From Eubacteriales bacterium (GTDB lineage Bacteria > Bacillota > Clostridia > Lachnospirales > Lachnospiraceae), in NCBI GenBank assembly GCA_030525875.1, contig JAUNDV010000002.1, positions 1 through 58,532 of the forward strand: a DNA stretch of 58,532 nt. Direction: 5' to 3'. This document shows, piece by piece, positions 9,649 through 18,168 of this stretch (the first letter of the stretch is position 1; each line of letters begins with the position of its first letter). Under the pieces are notes generated by a model that ran no database searches, was not told the origin of the DNA, and worked only from the letters and a program-made list of their open reading frames with translations. A program made the translations under genes and the position numbers.

Positions 9649-9701
9649 CAAAAAAACTGATAAAAATTAACAAAAAAAAATAAATAAAATAATATGTTTT
9701 A

Positions 9702-9730
9702 TTCACATTAAACAAAACGTGTGATATAAT
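9702..9730 (+). promoter_or_regulatory. promoter of glgCD
   Basis: TTCACA at 9702-9707, 17-bp spacer, and an extended -10 TGATATAAT with the hexamer at 9725-9730, about 50 bp before glgC. Confidence 0.75.
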
Positions 9731-9782
9731 ATTTTCATAATTTATTTAGGGATTTCCTATTGATTTGTAAAGAGGTGGTATT

Positions 9783-11054
9783 GTGATTAAGAAAGAAATG
9801 ATTGCCATGCTTTTGGCTGGTGGACAAGGAAGCAGACTAGGTGTGCTTACAAAGAGTGTTGCAAAACCTGCTGTAGCTTTTGGAGGAAAATATAGCATTA
9901 TAGACTTTCCTCTTTCTAACTGTATCAATTCAGGCGTTGACACTGTAGGTGTTTTGACCCAGTATCAGCCATTGAGACTTAATTCGCATATAGGTATAGG
10001 TATGCCTTGGGATCTTGACAGAAATTATGGAGGCGTAGCTGTACTTCCTCCACACGAAACAAGTGCAGGATCAGACTGGTATTCAGGAACTGCCAATGCG
10101 ATATATCAGAACCTTGAATATATGGAAGCATATAATCCTGATTATGTACTGATTCTTTCAGGTGACCATATTTATAAGATGGACTATGAAGTAATGCTGG
10201 ATTACCACAAGGCATCAAATGCAGATCTTACTATTGCTACTATGCCGGTTCCTTGGGAAGAGGCAAGCAGATTTGGTCTTGTTATAACAGATGAAACAGG
10301 AAGAATTAAGGAATTCGAAGAGAAGCCGGCTGAGCCACATTCTAATCTGGCTTCAATGGGTATTTACATTTTCAATTGGAAGATTCTTAAAGAGGCACTT
10401 ATTAAGCTTAAAGATGAACCTAATTGTGATTTTGGAAAGCATGTAATTCCTTATATCAGAGAGCATGAGGGAAGAATTTTTGCTTATGAGTTCAATGAGT
10501 ATTGGAAGGATGTAGGAACTTTAGGTTCATACTGGCAGGCTAATATGGAGCTTGTAGATATAATTCCTGAATTTAATCTTTATGAGGAATACTGGAAGAT
10601 ATATACCAAGTGTGAAAATATCAAGCCACAGTATCTTGGACCAGATTCAGAGGTATCTAGAAGTATAATTTCAGAAGGCTGTGAGATTTATGGAAAGGTA
10701 GAAAATTCTGTAATAGGTGCAGGAGTAGTAATTAAGGAAGGTGCTGTAGTTAAGGATTCTATCATTATGGCTGATACAGAGATAGGAGAAGGCACTGTTG
10801 TAGAGAAGGCAATTATTGCAGAAAAATCAGTTATTGGAAAGAATTGTGTACTCGGAGCATTTGAATATGCAGAATCCAAGCTGGATAAGAAGGTTTACCA
10901 GTTTGATCTCGTTACAATTGCAGAGAAAACAGTTATTCCTGACAATGTTACAATAGGAAAGAATACTGCTATTAAGGGCGTTACATGTGCGGAAGACTAT
11001 CCTGACGGACTTCTTGAAAGCGGAGGATATATCATGAAGGAGGTAGAAGCATAA
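9783..11054 (+). CDS. glgC: glucose-1-phosphate adenylyltransferase, catalytic subunit
   Basis: GlgC makes ADP-glucose from glucose-1-phosphate and ATP for glycogen synthesis. The 423-residue protein has the nucleotidyltransferase signature [19 protein letters not shown] from about residue 13, the substrate motif IYIFNWK, and a C-terminal left-handed beta-helix from about 285 with hexapeptide repeats ([18 protein letters not shown]). The start is GTG at 9783, preceded by AGAGGTGG. It overlaps glgD by one base (TAATG), so the subunits are translationally coupled, as expected for a GlgC-GlgD heterotetramer in Firmicutes. Confidence 0.97.
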   Translation: MIKKEMIAMLLAGGQGSRLGVLTKSVAKPAVAFGGKYSIIDFPLSNCINSGVDTVGVLTQYQPLRLNSHIGIGMPWDLDRNYGGVAVLPPHETSAGSDWYSGTANAIYQNLEYMEAYNPDYVLILSGDHIYKMDYEVMLDYHKASNADLTIATMPVPWEEASRFGLVITDETGRIKEFEEKPAEPHSNLASMGIYIFNWKILKEALIKLKDEPNCDFGKHVIPYIREHEGRIFAYEFNEYWKDVGTLGSYWQANMELVDIIPEFNLYEEYWKIYTKCENIKPQYLGPDSEVSRSIISEGCEIYGKVENSVIGAGVVIKEGAVVKDSIIMADTEIGEGTVVEKAIIAEKSVIGKNCVLGAFEYAESKLDKKVYQFDLVTIAEKTVIPDNVTIGKNTAIKGVTCAEDYPDGLLESGGYIMKEVEA

Positions 11055-12172
11055 TGAGAGCAGTAGGAGTAATTTTAGCAGGCGGTAATTCAAAGAGAAT
11101 GAAGGAACTCAGCAACAAGAGAGCAATTGCTGCAATGCCTGTTGCAGGTGGGTTCAGAAGTATAGATTTTACACTCAGCAATATGTCAAATTCACATATT
11201 CAGACTGTTGCTGTACTTACACAGTATAATTCAAGATCACTTAATCTTCATCTTAATTCATCCAAATGGTGGGATTTTGGAAGAAAGCAGGGCGGATTAT
11301 ATGTATTTAATCCAACAATAACTGCTGAATCAAGTGACTGGTACAAGGGCACAGCTGATGCACTTTATCAGAACCTTAGCTTTTTAAAGCATAGCCATGA
11401 GCCATATGTAGTAATAGCTTCCGGAGATGGAATTTATAAGCTTGACTATAACAAGGTACTGGAATATCACATTGAGAAGAAGGCAGATATCACAGTAGTT
11501 TGTAAGAAGATGGAAGATGAAGAGGATGTAACAAGATTTGGCTGCCTCAAGATAAATGACGAAGGAAGAATTACTGATTTTGAAGAAAAACCTATCAAAT
11601 CAGACTCTAATACAATAAGCTGCGGAATATATGTTATAAGAAGAAGACATCTTATTGAGCTTATTGAAAAGTGCATTGAAGATGACAGATATGACTTTGT
11701 TCAGGATATTCTTGTAAGATATAAGAATTTAAAGAGAATATATGCATATAAGATGGATGGATACTGGTCAAATATTGCAAGTGTAGATTCATATTATAAG
11801 ACAAATATGGATTTCCTTAAGCCTGATGTAAGACATTATTTTGCTGAGGATCCACAGATCTATACAAAGATAGAGGATCTTCCTCCTGCAAAATATAATC
11901 CAGGATCATCCGTTAAGAATTCACTTGTTGCAAGCGGATGTATATTAAATGGTACAGTTGAGAATTCTCTTTTATTCAAGGATGTTTATGTAGGTAATAA
12001 CTGCGTTATAAAGAATTCTATCGTTCTTAATAATGTATATATCGGAGATAATACTGTATTGGAAAATTGTATTGTTGAGTCTAGGGATGTTATCAGAGCT
12101 AATTCAACATATATAGGCACACCGGAGTCAATCAAGATAGTTGTAGAGAAAAATGACAGGTATGCCGTATAA
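11054..12172 (+). CDS. glgD: glucose-1-phosphate adenylyltransferase, GlgD subunit
   Basis: A 372-residue paralogue of GlgC. It retains the nucleotidyltransferase fold and C-terminal beta-helix but has a changed nucleotide loop (GGNSKRMKELSNKRAIAAMP), the mark of GlgD. In Firmicutes GlgD is not active alone but raises GlgC activity in the heterotetramer. GGAGGT lies inside the glgC 3' end. No other glycogen gene follows directly; spoVG is next. Confidence 0.95.
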   Translation: MRAVGVILAGGNSKRMKELSNKRAIAAMPVAGGFRSIDFTLSNMSNSHIQTVAVLTQYNSRSLNLHLNSSKWWDFGRKQGGLYVFNPTITAESSDWYKGTADALYQNLSFLKHSHEPYVVIASGDGIYKLDYNKVLEYHIEKKADITVVCKKMEDEEDVTRFGCLKINDEGRITDFEEKPIKSDSNTISCGIYVIRRRHLIELIEKCIEDDRYDFVQDILVRYKNLKRIYAYKMDGYWSNIASVDSYYKTNMDFLKPDVRHYFAEDPQIYTKIEDLPPAKYNPGSSVKNSLVASGCILNGTVENSLLFKDVYVGNNCVIKNSIVLNNVYIGDNTVLENCIVESRDVIRANSTYIGTPESIKIVVEKNDRYAV

Positions 12173-12241
12173 TCATTTGAGTACGATTTAAAAGCTCAAT
12201 AGGTTATAAGAAATAATGTAGTAAGTTGGGGGATGGTAATT

Positions 12242-12514
12242 ATGAAAATAACAGATGTCAGAGTTAGAAAGGTTTTTAGAGATGGAAAGATGAGAGGCTT
12301 GGCATCAATAACAATTGATGATGTATTTGTTGTTCATGACATTAAGATCATTGAGGGAGACAATGGTTTGTTTATTGCAATGCCAAGCAGAAAATCAAAG
12401 GATGGAGAATATAGGGATATTGCTCATCCAATTAACTCTGATACAAGAAATATTATTCAGGAGCGTGTGCTTGAAGCTTACAACACAGCTGATGAAGATA
12501 CAGAAATTGAATAA
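12242..12514 (+). CDS. spoVG: septation/regulatory protein SpoVG
   Basis: A 90-residue SpoVG, a nucleic-acid-binding regulator found widely in Firmicutes, including non-sporulating ones. The near-invariant start [12 protein letters not shown] and the [10 protein letters not shown] segment are present. An ATG at 12233 is in frame, but GGGGG ends at 12232, giving 9 bp to the ATG at 12242, which also restores the usual family N-terminus. A strong hairpin follows immediately. It is probably monocistronic. Its presence does not prove that the organism sporulates. Confidence 0.96.
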   Translation: MKITDVRVRKVFRDGKMRGLASITIDDVFVVHDIKIIEGDNGLFIAMPSRKSKDGEYRDIAHPINSDTRNIIQERVLEAYNTADEDTEIE

Positions 12515-12525
12515 TTATTAAAACC

Positions 12526-12562
12526 ATTAGCGGCCGGATACTTGATAAATCCGGCCGCTAAT
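12526..12562. terminator. GC-rich hairpin after spoVG (terminator-like)
   Basis: Perfect 14-bp stem (12526-12539 with 12549-12562; core AGCGGCCGGAT) with a 9-base loop. There is no long T tract on the plus side. It lies between convergent spoVG and the GntR gene and may serve both strands. Confidence 0.75.
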
Positions 12563-12598
12563 ATTATACTGTAAATATATAAAAATTGGATACAAAAC

Positions 12599-13297
12599 TT
12601 ATATTTTGAATTTATCAGGACTGTTATTTTCTTCGAAATAATCTTTATAATCGATATTTATAATATCCTGCATTCGAATCATGGAATAGCTTAGATGATT
12701 TTTCATGCATTTGTTTAGATTTGTTATATCGCCTGACTGAATCAGATCAAATATTTCATGATGTTCGGATATAATGCGTGGGAAGTCAGTCTCTGATTCA
12801 AAATCAAGTTTTCTGAATCTGGTATAGTGGAGCTGTTCAGACTGTAAGACGTCCCAGAGATAGTCTTTACCTGTAGATGAAAACCATATACTGTGGAGAT
12901 TTGCATCTGCATGATAAAACTGATCCTTCGAAAAGTTATCATCAAGTATCATTGCTTCCTGACGTCGGATCTGGTGTTTGATATCTTCAAGTATAAGAGG
13001 TGTCTTGACTTTGATGAAATCGTCTATGACCATAGTTTCAACAGCTATACGCATATAGATCATTTGCTTTATATTATTTAGATTCAAAAGTGGTATATAA
13101 AAGCCCTTATAAGGAATGTTAAGCAGAAATTCCTGGTTTTGAAGCATTTTCAATGCATTTCTTACAGGAGTTCTTGAAACCTGAAAGCGTTCGCATATTT
13201 CAGTTTCACTTATAATCTGTCCGGGTTTTAGCTGTAAGGTGAGTATATCATTTTTGATAGTCTGATATACGAGTTCATCACGATTTTTTGTATCCAT
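12599..13297 (-). CDS. GntR-family transcriptional regulator (FCD/FadR subfamily)
   Basis: A 232-residue regulator with an N-terminal winged helix (about 5-70, containing ISETEICERFQVSRTPVRNALK) and an all-helical FCD ligand domain with His/Asp metal-type residues. FCD regulators typically sense sugar acids and bind short palindromes. The preferred start is ATG at 13297, with AGGAT eight bases upstream; an ATG at 13303 would sit too close to that site. It is divergent from the YhcH-family gene, and palindromes resembling TTGTATACAA lie in the shared region and before kduI, so it is the likely uronate-pathway repressor. The effector is inferred, not seen. Confidence 0.92.
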   Translation of the reverse strand: MDTKNRDELVYQTIKNDILTLQLKPGQIISETEICERFQVSRTPVRNALKMLQNQEFLLNIPYKGFYIPLLNLNNIKQMIYMRIAVETMVIDDFIKVKTPLILEDIKHQIRRQEAMILDDNFSKDQFYHADANLHSIWFSSTGKDYLWDVLQSEQLHYTRFRKLDFESETDFPRIISEHHEIFDLIQSGDITNLNKCMKNHLSYSMIRMQDIINIDYKDYFEENNSPDKFKI

Positions 13298-13334
13298 ATT
13301 CATATCCTGCCTACAAAATAAAATTATGCTTTTA

Positions 13335-13344
13335 TTATATACAA
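13335..13344. promoter_or_regulatory. putative GntR operator 1
   Basis: TTATATACAA differs by one base from the palindrome TTGTATACAA. It overlaps a minus-strand TATAAT (13334-13339) before the regulator gene, suggesting autoregulation. Confidence 0.5.
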
Positions 13345-13362
13345 TTAAAGAAAAAAAATAAA

Positions 13363-13372
13363 GTGTATACAA
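13363..13372. promoter_or_regulatory. putative GntR operator 2
   Basis: GTGTATACAA differs by one base from TTGTATACAA. It lies just upstream of the tandem repeat and probable promoter of the YhcH-family gene. Confidence 0.55.
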
Positions 13373-13374
13373 TA

Positions 13375-13396
13375 TTAAACAGCAGTTAAACAGCAG
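13375..13396 (+). repeat. tandem 11-bp direct repeat
   Basis: TTAAACAGCAG occurs twice, head to tail and without mismatch, ending just before a possible -10 (TATTAT, 13398-13403). Confidence 0.8.
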
Positions 13397-13459
13397 ATAT
13401 TATAAAGATACCAAAGCTGTATAAATTAAATAAAACAGAACAAAAACAGGAGGAACAAA

Positions 13460-13930
13460 ATGTTTTATTCATCAGTAAAAATAACAGAAAACATGAAGAA
13501 ATATCCAGAGGCTATTCAGAAGGCAGTAGAGTGGCTTAAGACCAATGATCTCGAGCATATGGAAGCTGGAAAGTACGAGATCGACGGAAAGAAGATGTAT
13601 GCAAATATCTCTGATACAAAGACAGAGCCAGTTGCAGACAGAAAGCCTGAAGCACACAAGAAGTACATTGATGTACAGTATCTTGTAACAGGTGAGGAAA
13701 AGCTCGGCTTTGTAAACATTTCAGAGGAATATGTTCCTGTAACTGTAAATGAGGAGAAGGATGTTCTTTTCTATGCTCATGAGGATATTAAGGGAGAGAA
13801 TTTTGTGACTGCAAAGCCAGGAGATTTCAGCGTATTTTTCCCAAGTGATATTCACAGACCTGGTTGTGCTGTAAATGAGCCTATGGCTATAAGAAAGGCA
13901 ATCGTTAAAGTAAGCACAGAGCTTATCTGA
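13460..13930 (+). CDS. YhcH/YjgK/YiaL family protein (DUF386)
   Basis: A 156-residue cupin-like protein of the YhcH/YjgK/YiaL family, with the typical segments KKYIDVQYLVTGEE and FFPSDIHRPG. Members sit in sialic-acid and uronate/sugar-acid operons, and some act as sugar anomerases or isomerases. AGGAGG lies upstream of the ATG. Its position between a GntR/FCD regulator and kduI-kduD points to a role in uronate (pectin-derived) catabolism. The precise reaction cannot be read from sequence. Confidence 0.9.
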   Translation: MFYSSVKITENMKKYPEAIQKAVEWLKTNDLEHMEAGKYEIDGKKMYANISDTKTEPVADRKPEAHKKYIDVQYLVTGEEKLGFVNISEEYVPVTVNEEKDVLFYAHEDIKGENFVTAKPGDFSVFFPSDIHRPGCAVNEPMAIRKAIVKVSTELI

Positions 13931-13974
13931 TATTTATTTAAAATCTATTTGAAATCTATTTAAAATGAAGTTTT

Positions 13975-14009
13975 ATTGGCGCTTGTAACAATAGCGCCAA
14001 TATTTTTTT
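13975..14009 (+). terminator. terminator after the YhcH-family gene
   Basis: 9-bp stem ATTGGCGCT/AGCGCCAAT (13975-13983 and 13993-14001), then a run of T. It separates this gene from kduI, which has its own promoter. Confidence 0.9.
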
Positions 14010-14023
14010 GTGCAAAAGGATAC

Positions 14024-14052
14024 TTGAACTCATTTGTATATAGTGGTATTAT
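14024..14052 (+). promoter_or_regulatory. promoter of kduI-kduD
   Basis: TTGAAC at 14024-14029, 17-bp spacer, TATTAT at 14047-14052. The operator palindrome at 14064-14073 falls just after the expected transcription start. Confidence 0.65.
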
Positions 14053-14063
14053 AAAAATATAAG

Positions 14064-14073
14064 TTGTATACAA
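14064..14073. promoter_or_regulatory. putative GntR operator 3 (perfect palindrome)
   Basis: Perfect palindrome TTGTATACAA around the predicted +1 of the kduI transcript. It matches the two near-copies beside the GntR gene, indicating a common repressor. Confidence 0.6.
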
Positions 14074-14125
14074 ATTAACTATTATAAATACAAAGTCTTT
14101 TAGAGCTATTTTAAAGGAGAAGGTC

Positions 14126-14971
14126 ATGGTAGATATCAGATATTCAGCAAACCAGAGAGATGTTAAGAGATATACTCAGGAAGAGCTTAGAAATGAATTT
14201 CTTATAACAGATCTTTATGTTCCAGATAAGATTAAGGCTGTATATTCACATGTAGACCGTATGGTTACATTTGGATGCATGCCAGTTGAGAAAAGAGTAT
14301 CAATTGATGACGGCATAGATTGTTGGAGCAATTTTGGAACACATTATATTCTTGAGAGAAGAGAAATAGGTATTTTCAATATCGGTGGAACAGGAACTAT
14401 AACTGCTGATGGCGTCAGCTACGAGTTAGGATATAAGGACTGTCTTTATATCACCAGAGGAACCAGGGAAGTATTCTTTGAAAGCAAGGATAAGACAAAG
14501 CCAGCAAAGTTTTATATGGTTTCAGCACCAGCTCATTGCTCATATGAAACAAAGCTTATCACAATTAAGGAAGCAGCAAAGAAGCCTCTTGGATCAGCTG
14601 AAACATCTAATAAGAGAGTTATTAATCAGTTTATTCATCCATCAGTAATTAAGACCTGTCAGCTTTCTATGGGTATGACAGAGCTTGAGCCAGGAAGCGT
14701 ATGGAATACTATGCCAGCGCATACACATGAGAGACGCATGGAGGTTTACATGTATTTTGAGGTTCCTGAGGATCAGGCTGTTATGCATTTTATGGGAGAA
14801 CCTAGTGAGACAAGACATATTGTCATGAAAAATGAAGAAGCGGTTATAAGTCCATCATGGAGCATTCATGCAGGAGCTGGAACCAGCAACTATACCTTTA
14901 TATGGGCCATGGGTGGAGAAAATCAGGAATTTGACGATATGGATAATCTCAAGACAACAGATCTTAGATAA
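14126..14971 (+). CDS. kduI: 5-dehydro-4-deoxy-D-glucuronate isomerase
   Basis: KduI converts 4-deoxy-5-keto-uronate, released from unsaturated galacturonides, into 3-deoxy-hexodiulosonate. The 281-residue length is normal. The zinc ligands of this cupin-fold enzyme are intact: His199 and His201 in AHTHERRMEVYMYF, Glu206, and His248 in SWSIHAGAG. AAAGGAG precedes the ATG. Upstream are a consensus-like promoter and a perfect TTGTATACAA palindrome, indicating repression by the nearby GntR/FCD regulator. kduD follows 120 bp downstream. Confidence 0.97.
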   Translation: MVDIRYSANQRDVKRYTQEELRNEFLITDLYVPDKIKAVYSHVDRMVTFGCMPVEKRVSIDDGIDCWSNFGTHYILERREIGIFNIGGTGTITADGVSYELGYKDCLYITRGTREVFFESKDKTKPAKFYMVSAPAHCSYETKLITIKEAAKKPLGSAETSNKRVINQFIHPSVIKTCQLSMGMTELEPGSVWNTMPAHTHERRMEVYMYFEVPEDQAVMHFMGEPSETRHIVMKNEEAVISPSWSIHAGAGTSNYTFIWAMGGENQEFDDMDNLKTTDLR

Positions 14972-14999
14972 ACCACATCAAAAAATGCAAAGGTAAAAG

Positions 15000-15061
15000 C
15001 AAATATAAAAGTAAGAATAAAAGCAAATATAAAAAGCGAAAAGAAAGAACAAATATAAAAG
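15000..15061 (+). repeat. A-rich repeats between kduI and kduD
   Basis: CAAATATAAAA recurs at 15000, 15024 and 15050. The copies at 15001 and 15051 extend to 14 identical bases (AAATATAAAAGTAA). The repeats are spaced 24-26 bp and have almost no C. Their role is unknown. Confidence 0.75.
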
Positions 15062-15091
15062 TAAAAAATATATACAAAAGGAGAAATGAAA

Positions 15092-15892
15092 ATGTCTTAC
15101 ATGGATAAGTTTTCACTTGAAGGCAAAGTTGCACTTGTAACAGGTGCTTCTTACGGAATTGGTTTTGCTATCGCAACAGCATTTGCAAAGGCAGGAGCAA
15201 CAATTGTTTTTAATGATTTAAGACAGGATCTTGTTGATAAGGGACTTGCAGCATATAAGGAGCTTGGCATTGATGCACATGGATATGTATGCAATGTTAC
15301 TGATGAGACAGCTGTAAATGAGCTTGTTGCTAAGGTAGAGAAGGAAGTAGGAGTTATTGACATTCTTGTAAACAATGCAGGAATCATTAAGCGTATTCCT
15401 ATGTGCGATATGACAGCTGATGAGTTCAGACAGGTTATAGACGTAGACCTTAATGCTCCATTTATCGTAGCAAAGGCAGTTATCCCATCAATGATCAAGA
15501 AGGGCCACGGAAAGATCATTAATATCTGTTCAATGATGAGTGAGCTTGGAAGAGAAACTGTTTCAGCTTATGCAGCAGCAAAGGGCGGACTTAAGATGCT
15601 TACAAAGAATATTGCATCAGAGTATGGTGAGTATAATATTCAGTGTAATGGTATAGGACCTGGTTATATTGCAACACCTCAGACAGCTCCTCTTAGAGAG
15701 AAGCAGGCTGATGGAAGCAGACATCCATTTGACCAGTTTATTATTGCTAAGACACCTGCAGCAAGATGGGGAAATCCAGAGGATCTTGCAGGTCCAGCAG
15801 TTTTCCTTGCTTCAGAAGCATCTGATTTTGTAAATGGACATATCCTTTACGTAGATGGAGGAATTCTTGCTTATATCGGCAAGCAGCCTTGA
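15092..15892 (+). CDS. kduD: 2-dehydro-3-deoxy-D-gluconate 5-dehydrogenase (KduD, SDR family)
   Basis: KduD reduces the KduI product to 2-keto-3-deoxygluconate with NAD(P)H. It is a 266-residue classical SDR: cofactor loop TGASYGIG near residue 18, NNAG structural motif, and catalytic Ser147-Tyr160-Lys164 (YAAAK). ATGs at 15086 and 15092 are in frame; AAGGAG ends at 15083, so the second has proper spacing (8 bp). It is cotranscribed with kduI through an A-rich repeated spacer, and a strong terminator follows. KDG kinase and aldolase are not in this window. Confidence 0.94.
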   Translation: MSYMDKFSLEGKVALVTGASYGIGFAIATAFAKAGATIVFNDLRQDLVDKGLAAYKELGIDAHGYVCNVTDETAVNELVAKVEKEVGVIDILVNNAGIIKRIPMCDMTADEFRQVIDVDLNAPFIVAKAVIPSMIKKGHGKIINICSMMSELGRETVSAYAAAKGGLKMLTKNIASEYGEYNIQCNGIGPGYIATPQTAPLREKQADGSRHPFDQFIIAKTPAARWGNPEDLAGPAVFLASEASDFVNGHILYVDGGILAYIGKQP

Positions 15893-15974
15893 TAAACAGA
15901 GCAGATAAATGAGGCCGGTAAATACGGTAAGTCCAGCAGGTATAATTGCTTGCAATAGAAAATAGCTTATGATA

Positions 15975-16012
15975 AAATTCACTGTAGTAATAGCTGCAGT
16001 GAATTTTTATTT
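15975..16012 (+). terminator. terminator of kduI-kduD
   Basis: 10-bp stem AAATTCACTG/CAGTGAATTT (15975-15984 and 15997-16006) followed by a T-rich tract. Confidence 0.85.
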
Positions 16013-16079
16013 TCATAATAGGTGTGTTATTCGTCTATATTCCTATTATTGCAGTATTGAAAGACATGATATTAAAGTT

Positions 16080-16119
16080 CCGAAGAATGTCCCTCTTAGA
16101 GGAAAATCTTCGGGTTTTA
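16080..16119 (+). promoter_or_regulatory. leader hairpin before the FAD oxidoreductase gene
   Basis: CCGAAGA/TCTTCGG (16080-16086 and 16107-16113) encloses a smaller CCTC/GAGG hairpin and is followed by GTTTT, 30 bp before the start codon. It could be a weak terminator or attenuator. Confidence 0.45.
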
Positions 16120-16145
16120 GTGTGTTAAATAGCCAAGGAGGTTTT

Positions 16146-17564
16146 ATGGGAACAAATTACAGCGCAAGCAGATCAGATTATGATGTTATTATCATTGGAG
16201 CGGGTCCATCAGGTATTTTCTGTGCTTATACTTTGATTGAGGCAAGACCGGACATGAAGATCCTTATGATAGAAAAGGGTCGTCCTATAGAGAAGAGAGT
16301 CTGCCCTAAGAGAGTTACAAAGACATGTGTTGGCTGCCATCCATGTAATATAACAACAGGTTTTGCGGGAGCGGGAGCATTTTCAGATGGAAAGCTTTCA
16401 CTGTCTCCTGATGTAGGAGGAACTCTTCCTGATATCCTTGGATATGACAAGGCAATAGAGCTTATAAATGAATCAGATCAGATATATCTTAAGTTTGGTG
16501 CTGATACAAATGTACACGGTGTAAATAAGCAGAAAGAGATCGAGGAGATTAGAAGAAGAGCAATCAAGGCAAATCTTAAGCTTGTAGAGTGTCCTATCAG
16601 ACACCTTGGAACAGAGGAAGGATACAAAATCTATCAGAGAATTCAGAACTATTTACTTGATAAGGGAGTTGAGATGGCCTTCAATACAATGGTTACTGAT
16701 ATCGTGATAGAAGATGGCAAGGCAACAGCTGTTGTTACAGATAAGGGAGATACTATTTACGCTCCTGAAATCGTTGCAGGAATAGGAAGAGAGGGTTCTG
16801 ACTGGTTCTGCCAGATCTGCCACAGCCATGACATAGAGACAGAGGTTGGTACAGTTGATATCGGAGTAAGAGTAGAAGTAAGAGATGAAATCATGGAGTT
16901 TATAAACAAGAATCTCTATGAGGCGAAGCTCATCTACTACACCCCTACCTTTGATGACAAGGTAAGAACCTTCTGCAGCAATCCTTCAGGAGAGGTAGCT
17001 ACAGAGTATTATGACGATGGACTTGCAGTTGTAAATGGACATGCATATAAGTCACAGGATATGAAGACAAACAATACAAACTTTGCTCTTCTTGTATCTA
17101 AGAATTTTACAAAGCCATTTAAGACTCCTATCGAATATGGTAAGCATGTTGCACAGCTTTCAAATATGCTTTGTGATGGCAAGATACTTGTTCAGACCTT
17201 TGGAGATTTCCTCAGAGGACGTCGTACAACAGAAGAGAGACTTTGCAGAAATAATATTATTCCAACCTTAAAGGATGCGGTTCCTGGAGACCTTAGCCTT
17301 GTACTTCCATATAGAATTATGCTTGATATAAAGGAAATGCTTCTGGCTCTTGATAAGGTTACACCTGGAATTGCCGGAGATGAGACTCTCTTATATGGAG
17401 TTGAAGTTAAGTTCTATTCAAACAGAGTAGTTGTAAATAAGGATTTTGAAACATCTGTAAAGGGACTTCGTGCTATCGGAGATGGTGCAAGTGTTACAAG
17501 AGGACTCCAGCAGGCAAGTGCAAATGGAATAAGTGTAGCACGTTCTATACTTGAGAAAAAATAA
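16146..17564 (+). CDS. FAD-dependent oxidoreductase of the COG2509 type
   Basis: A 472-residue flavoprotein of the uncharacterised FAD-dependent dehydrogenase group. The Rossmann dinucleotide motif IIIGAGPSGIF is at about residues 16-26. A cysteine-rich stretch CVGCHPCNI precedes the conserved TGFAGAGAFSDGKLSLS, and a GDGASVTRGLQQA motif near the C-terminus closes the FAD site. The open frame extends 59 codons further upstream, but AGGAGG at 16138-16143 dictates ATG 16146 and the extra region contains the upstream terminator. It is followed closely by pth. The substrate is unknown; CxxC chemistry is possible. Confidence 0.88.
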   Translation: MGTNYSASRSDYDVIIIGAGPSGIFCAYTLIEARPDMKILMIEKGRPIEKRVCPKRVTKTCVGCHPCNITTGFAGAGAFSDGKLSLSPDVGGTLPDILGYDKAIELINESDQIYLKFGADTNVHGVNKQKEIEEIRRRAIKANLKLVECPIRHLGTEEGYKIYQRIQNYLLDKGVEMAFNTMVTDIVIEDGKATAVVTDKGDTIYAPEIVAGIGREGSDWFCQICHSHDIETEVGTVDIGVRVEVRDEIMEFINKNLYEAKLIYYTPTFDDKVRTFCSNPSGEVATEYYDDGLAVVNGHAYKSQDMKTNNTNFALLVSKNFTKPFKTPIEYGKHVAQLSNMLCDGKILVQTFGDFLRGRRTTEERLCRNNIIPTLKDAVPGDLSLVLPYRIMLDIKEMLLALDKVTPGIAGDETLLYGVEVKFYSNRVVVNKDFETSVKGLRAIGDGASVTRGLQQASANGISVARSILEKK

Positions 17565-17584
17565 TTTACAAAGGATGATTTAAA

Positions 17585-18160
17585 ATGTACATAATAGCAG
17601 GACTTGGAAATCCAGATAAAAAATATGAAGGGACAAGGCATAATGCTGGTTTTGAAGCTATAGATAAGCTCGCAGATAAGCTGGGAGTAAAGCTCTCAGA
17701 GAAAAAATTCAAGGGCCTTTGTCAGACTATAAGTCTTAATGGAGACAAGTATTTGCTTCTTAAGCCATTAACCTATATGAATAATTCTGGAGAGTCTGTA
17801 AGAGCGGCAGCAGATTTTTATAAGATAGCTCCTGAAAATATAATTATATTATATGATGATATAAATTTTGAGTGCGGAAGGATGCGTATCAGAGGCAGCG
17901 GTTCTGCAGGCGGTCACAACGGGATGAAGAGCATTATCGCACATCTTGGAAGTGATAAATTTCCAAGAGTAAGGATAGGTGTAGGAGGCCTTTCTGAAAA
18001 TGAAGATATGATTTCACATGTTCTTGGAAAGTATAATAAAAAAGACAGAGAGGTTATGGACAAAGTTTCTACGGTGGCAGCTGAAGCGGCTTTATGTATA
18101 GCAGAAAAGGGATTTGAAGAAGCAATGAATCAATTTAATGGTTTAAATCTTGCGGAGTGA
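17585..18160 (+). CDS. pth: peptidyl-tRNA hydrolase
   Basis: Pth releases peptides from prematurely dropped peptidyl-tRNA. The 191-residue length is typical. It begins with MYIIAGLGNPDKKYEGTRHN, where His19 is the catalytic base and Asn9 a substrate contact. Later conserved segments are PLTYMNNSGESV, the YDDI aspartate region and GSAGGHNGMKSI. AAAGGA precedes the ATG. It is in the usual pth-mfd order, and its stop overlaps a possible GTG start of mfd. Confidence 0.97.
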   Translation: MYIIAGLGNPDKKYEGTRHNAGFEAIDKLADKLGVKLSEKKFKGLCQTISLNGDKYLLLKPLTYMNNSGESVRAAADFYKIAPENIIILYDDINFECGRMRIRGSGSAGGHNGMKSIIAHLGSDKFPRVRIGVGGLSENEDMISHVLGKYNKKDREVMDKVSTVAAEAALCIAEKGFEEAMNQFNGLNLAE

Positions 18161-18168
18161 AAATCATA

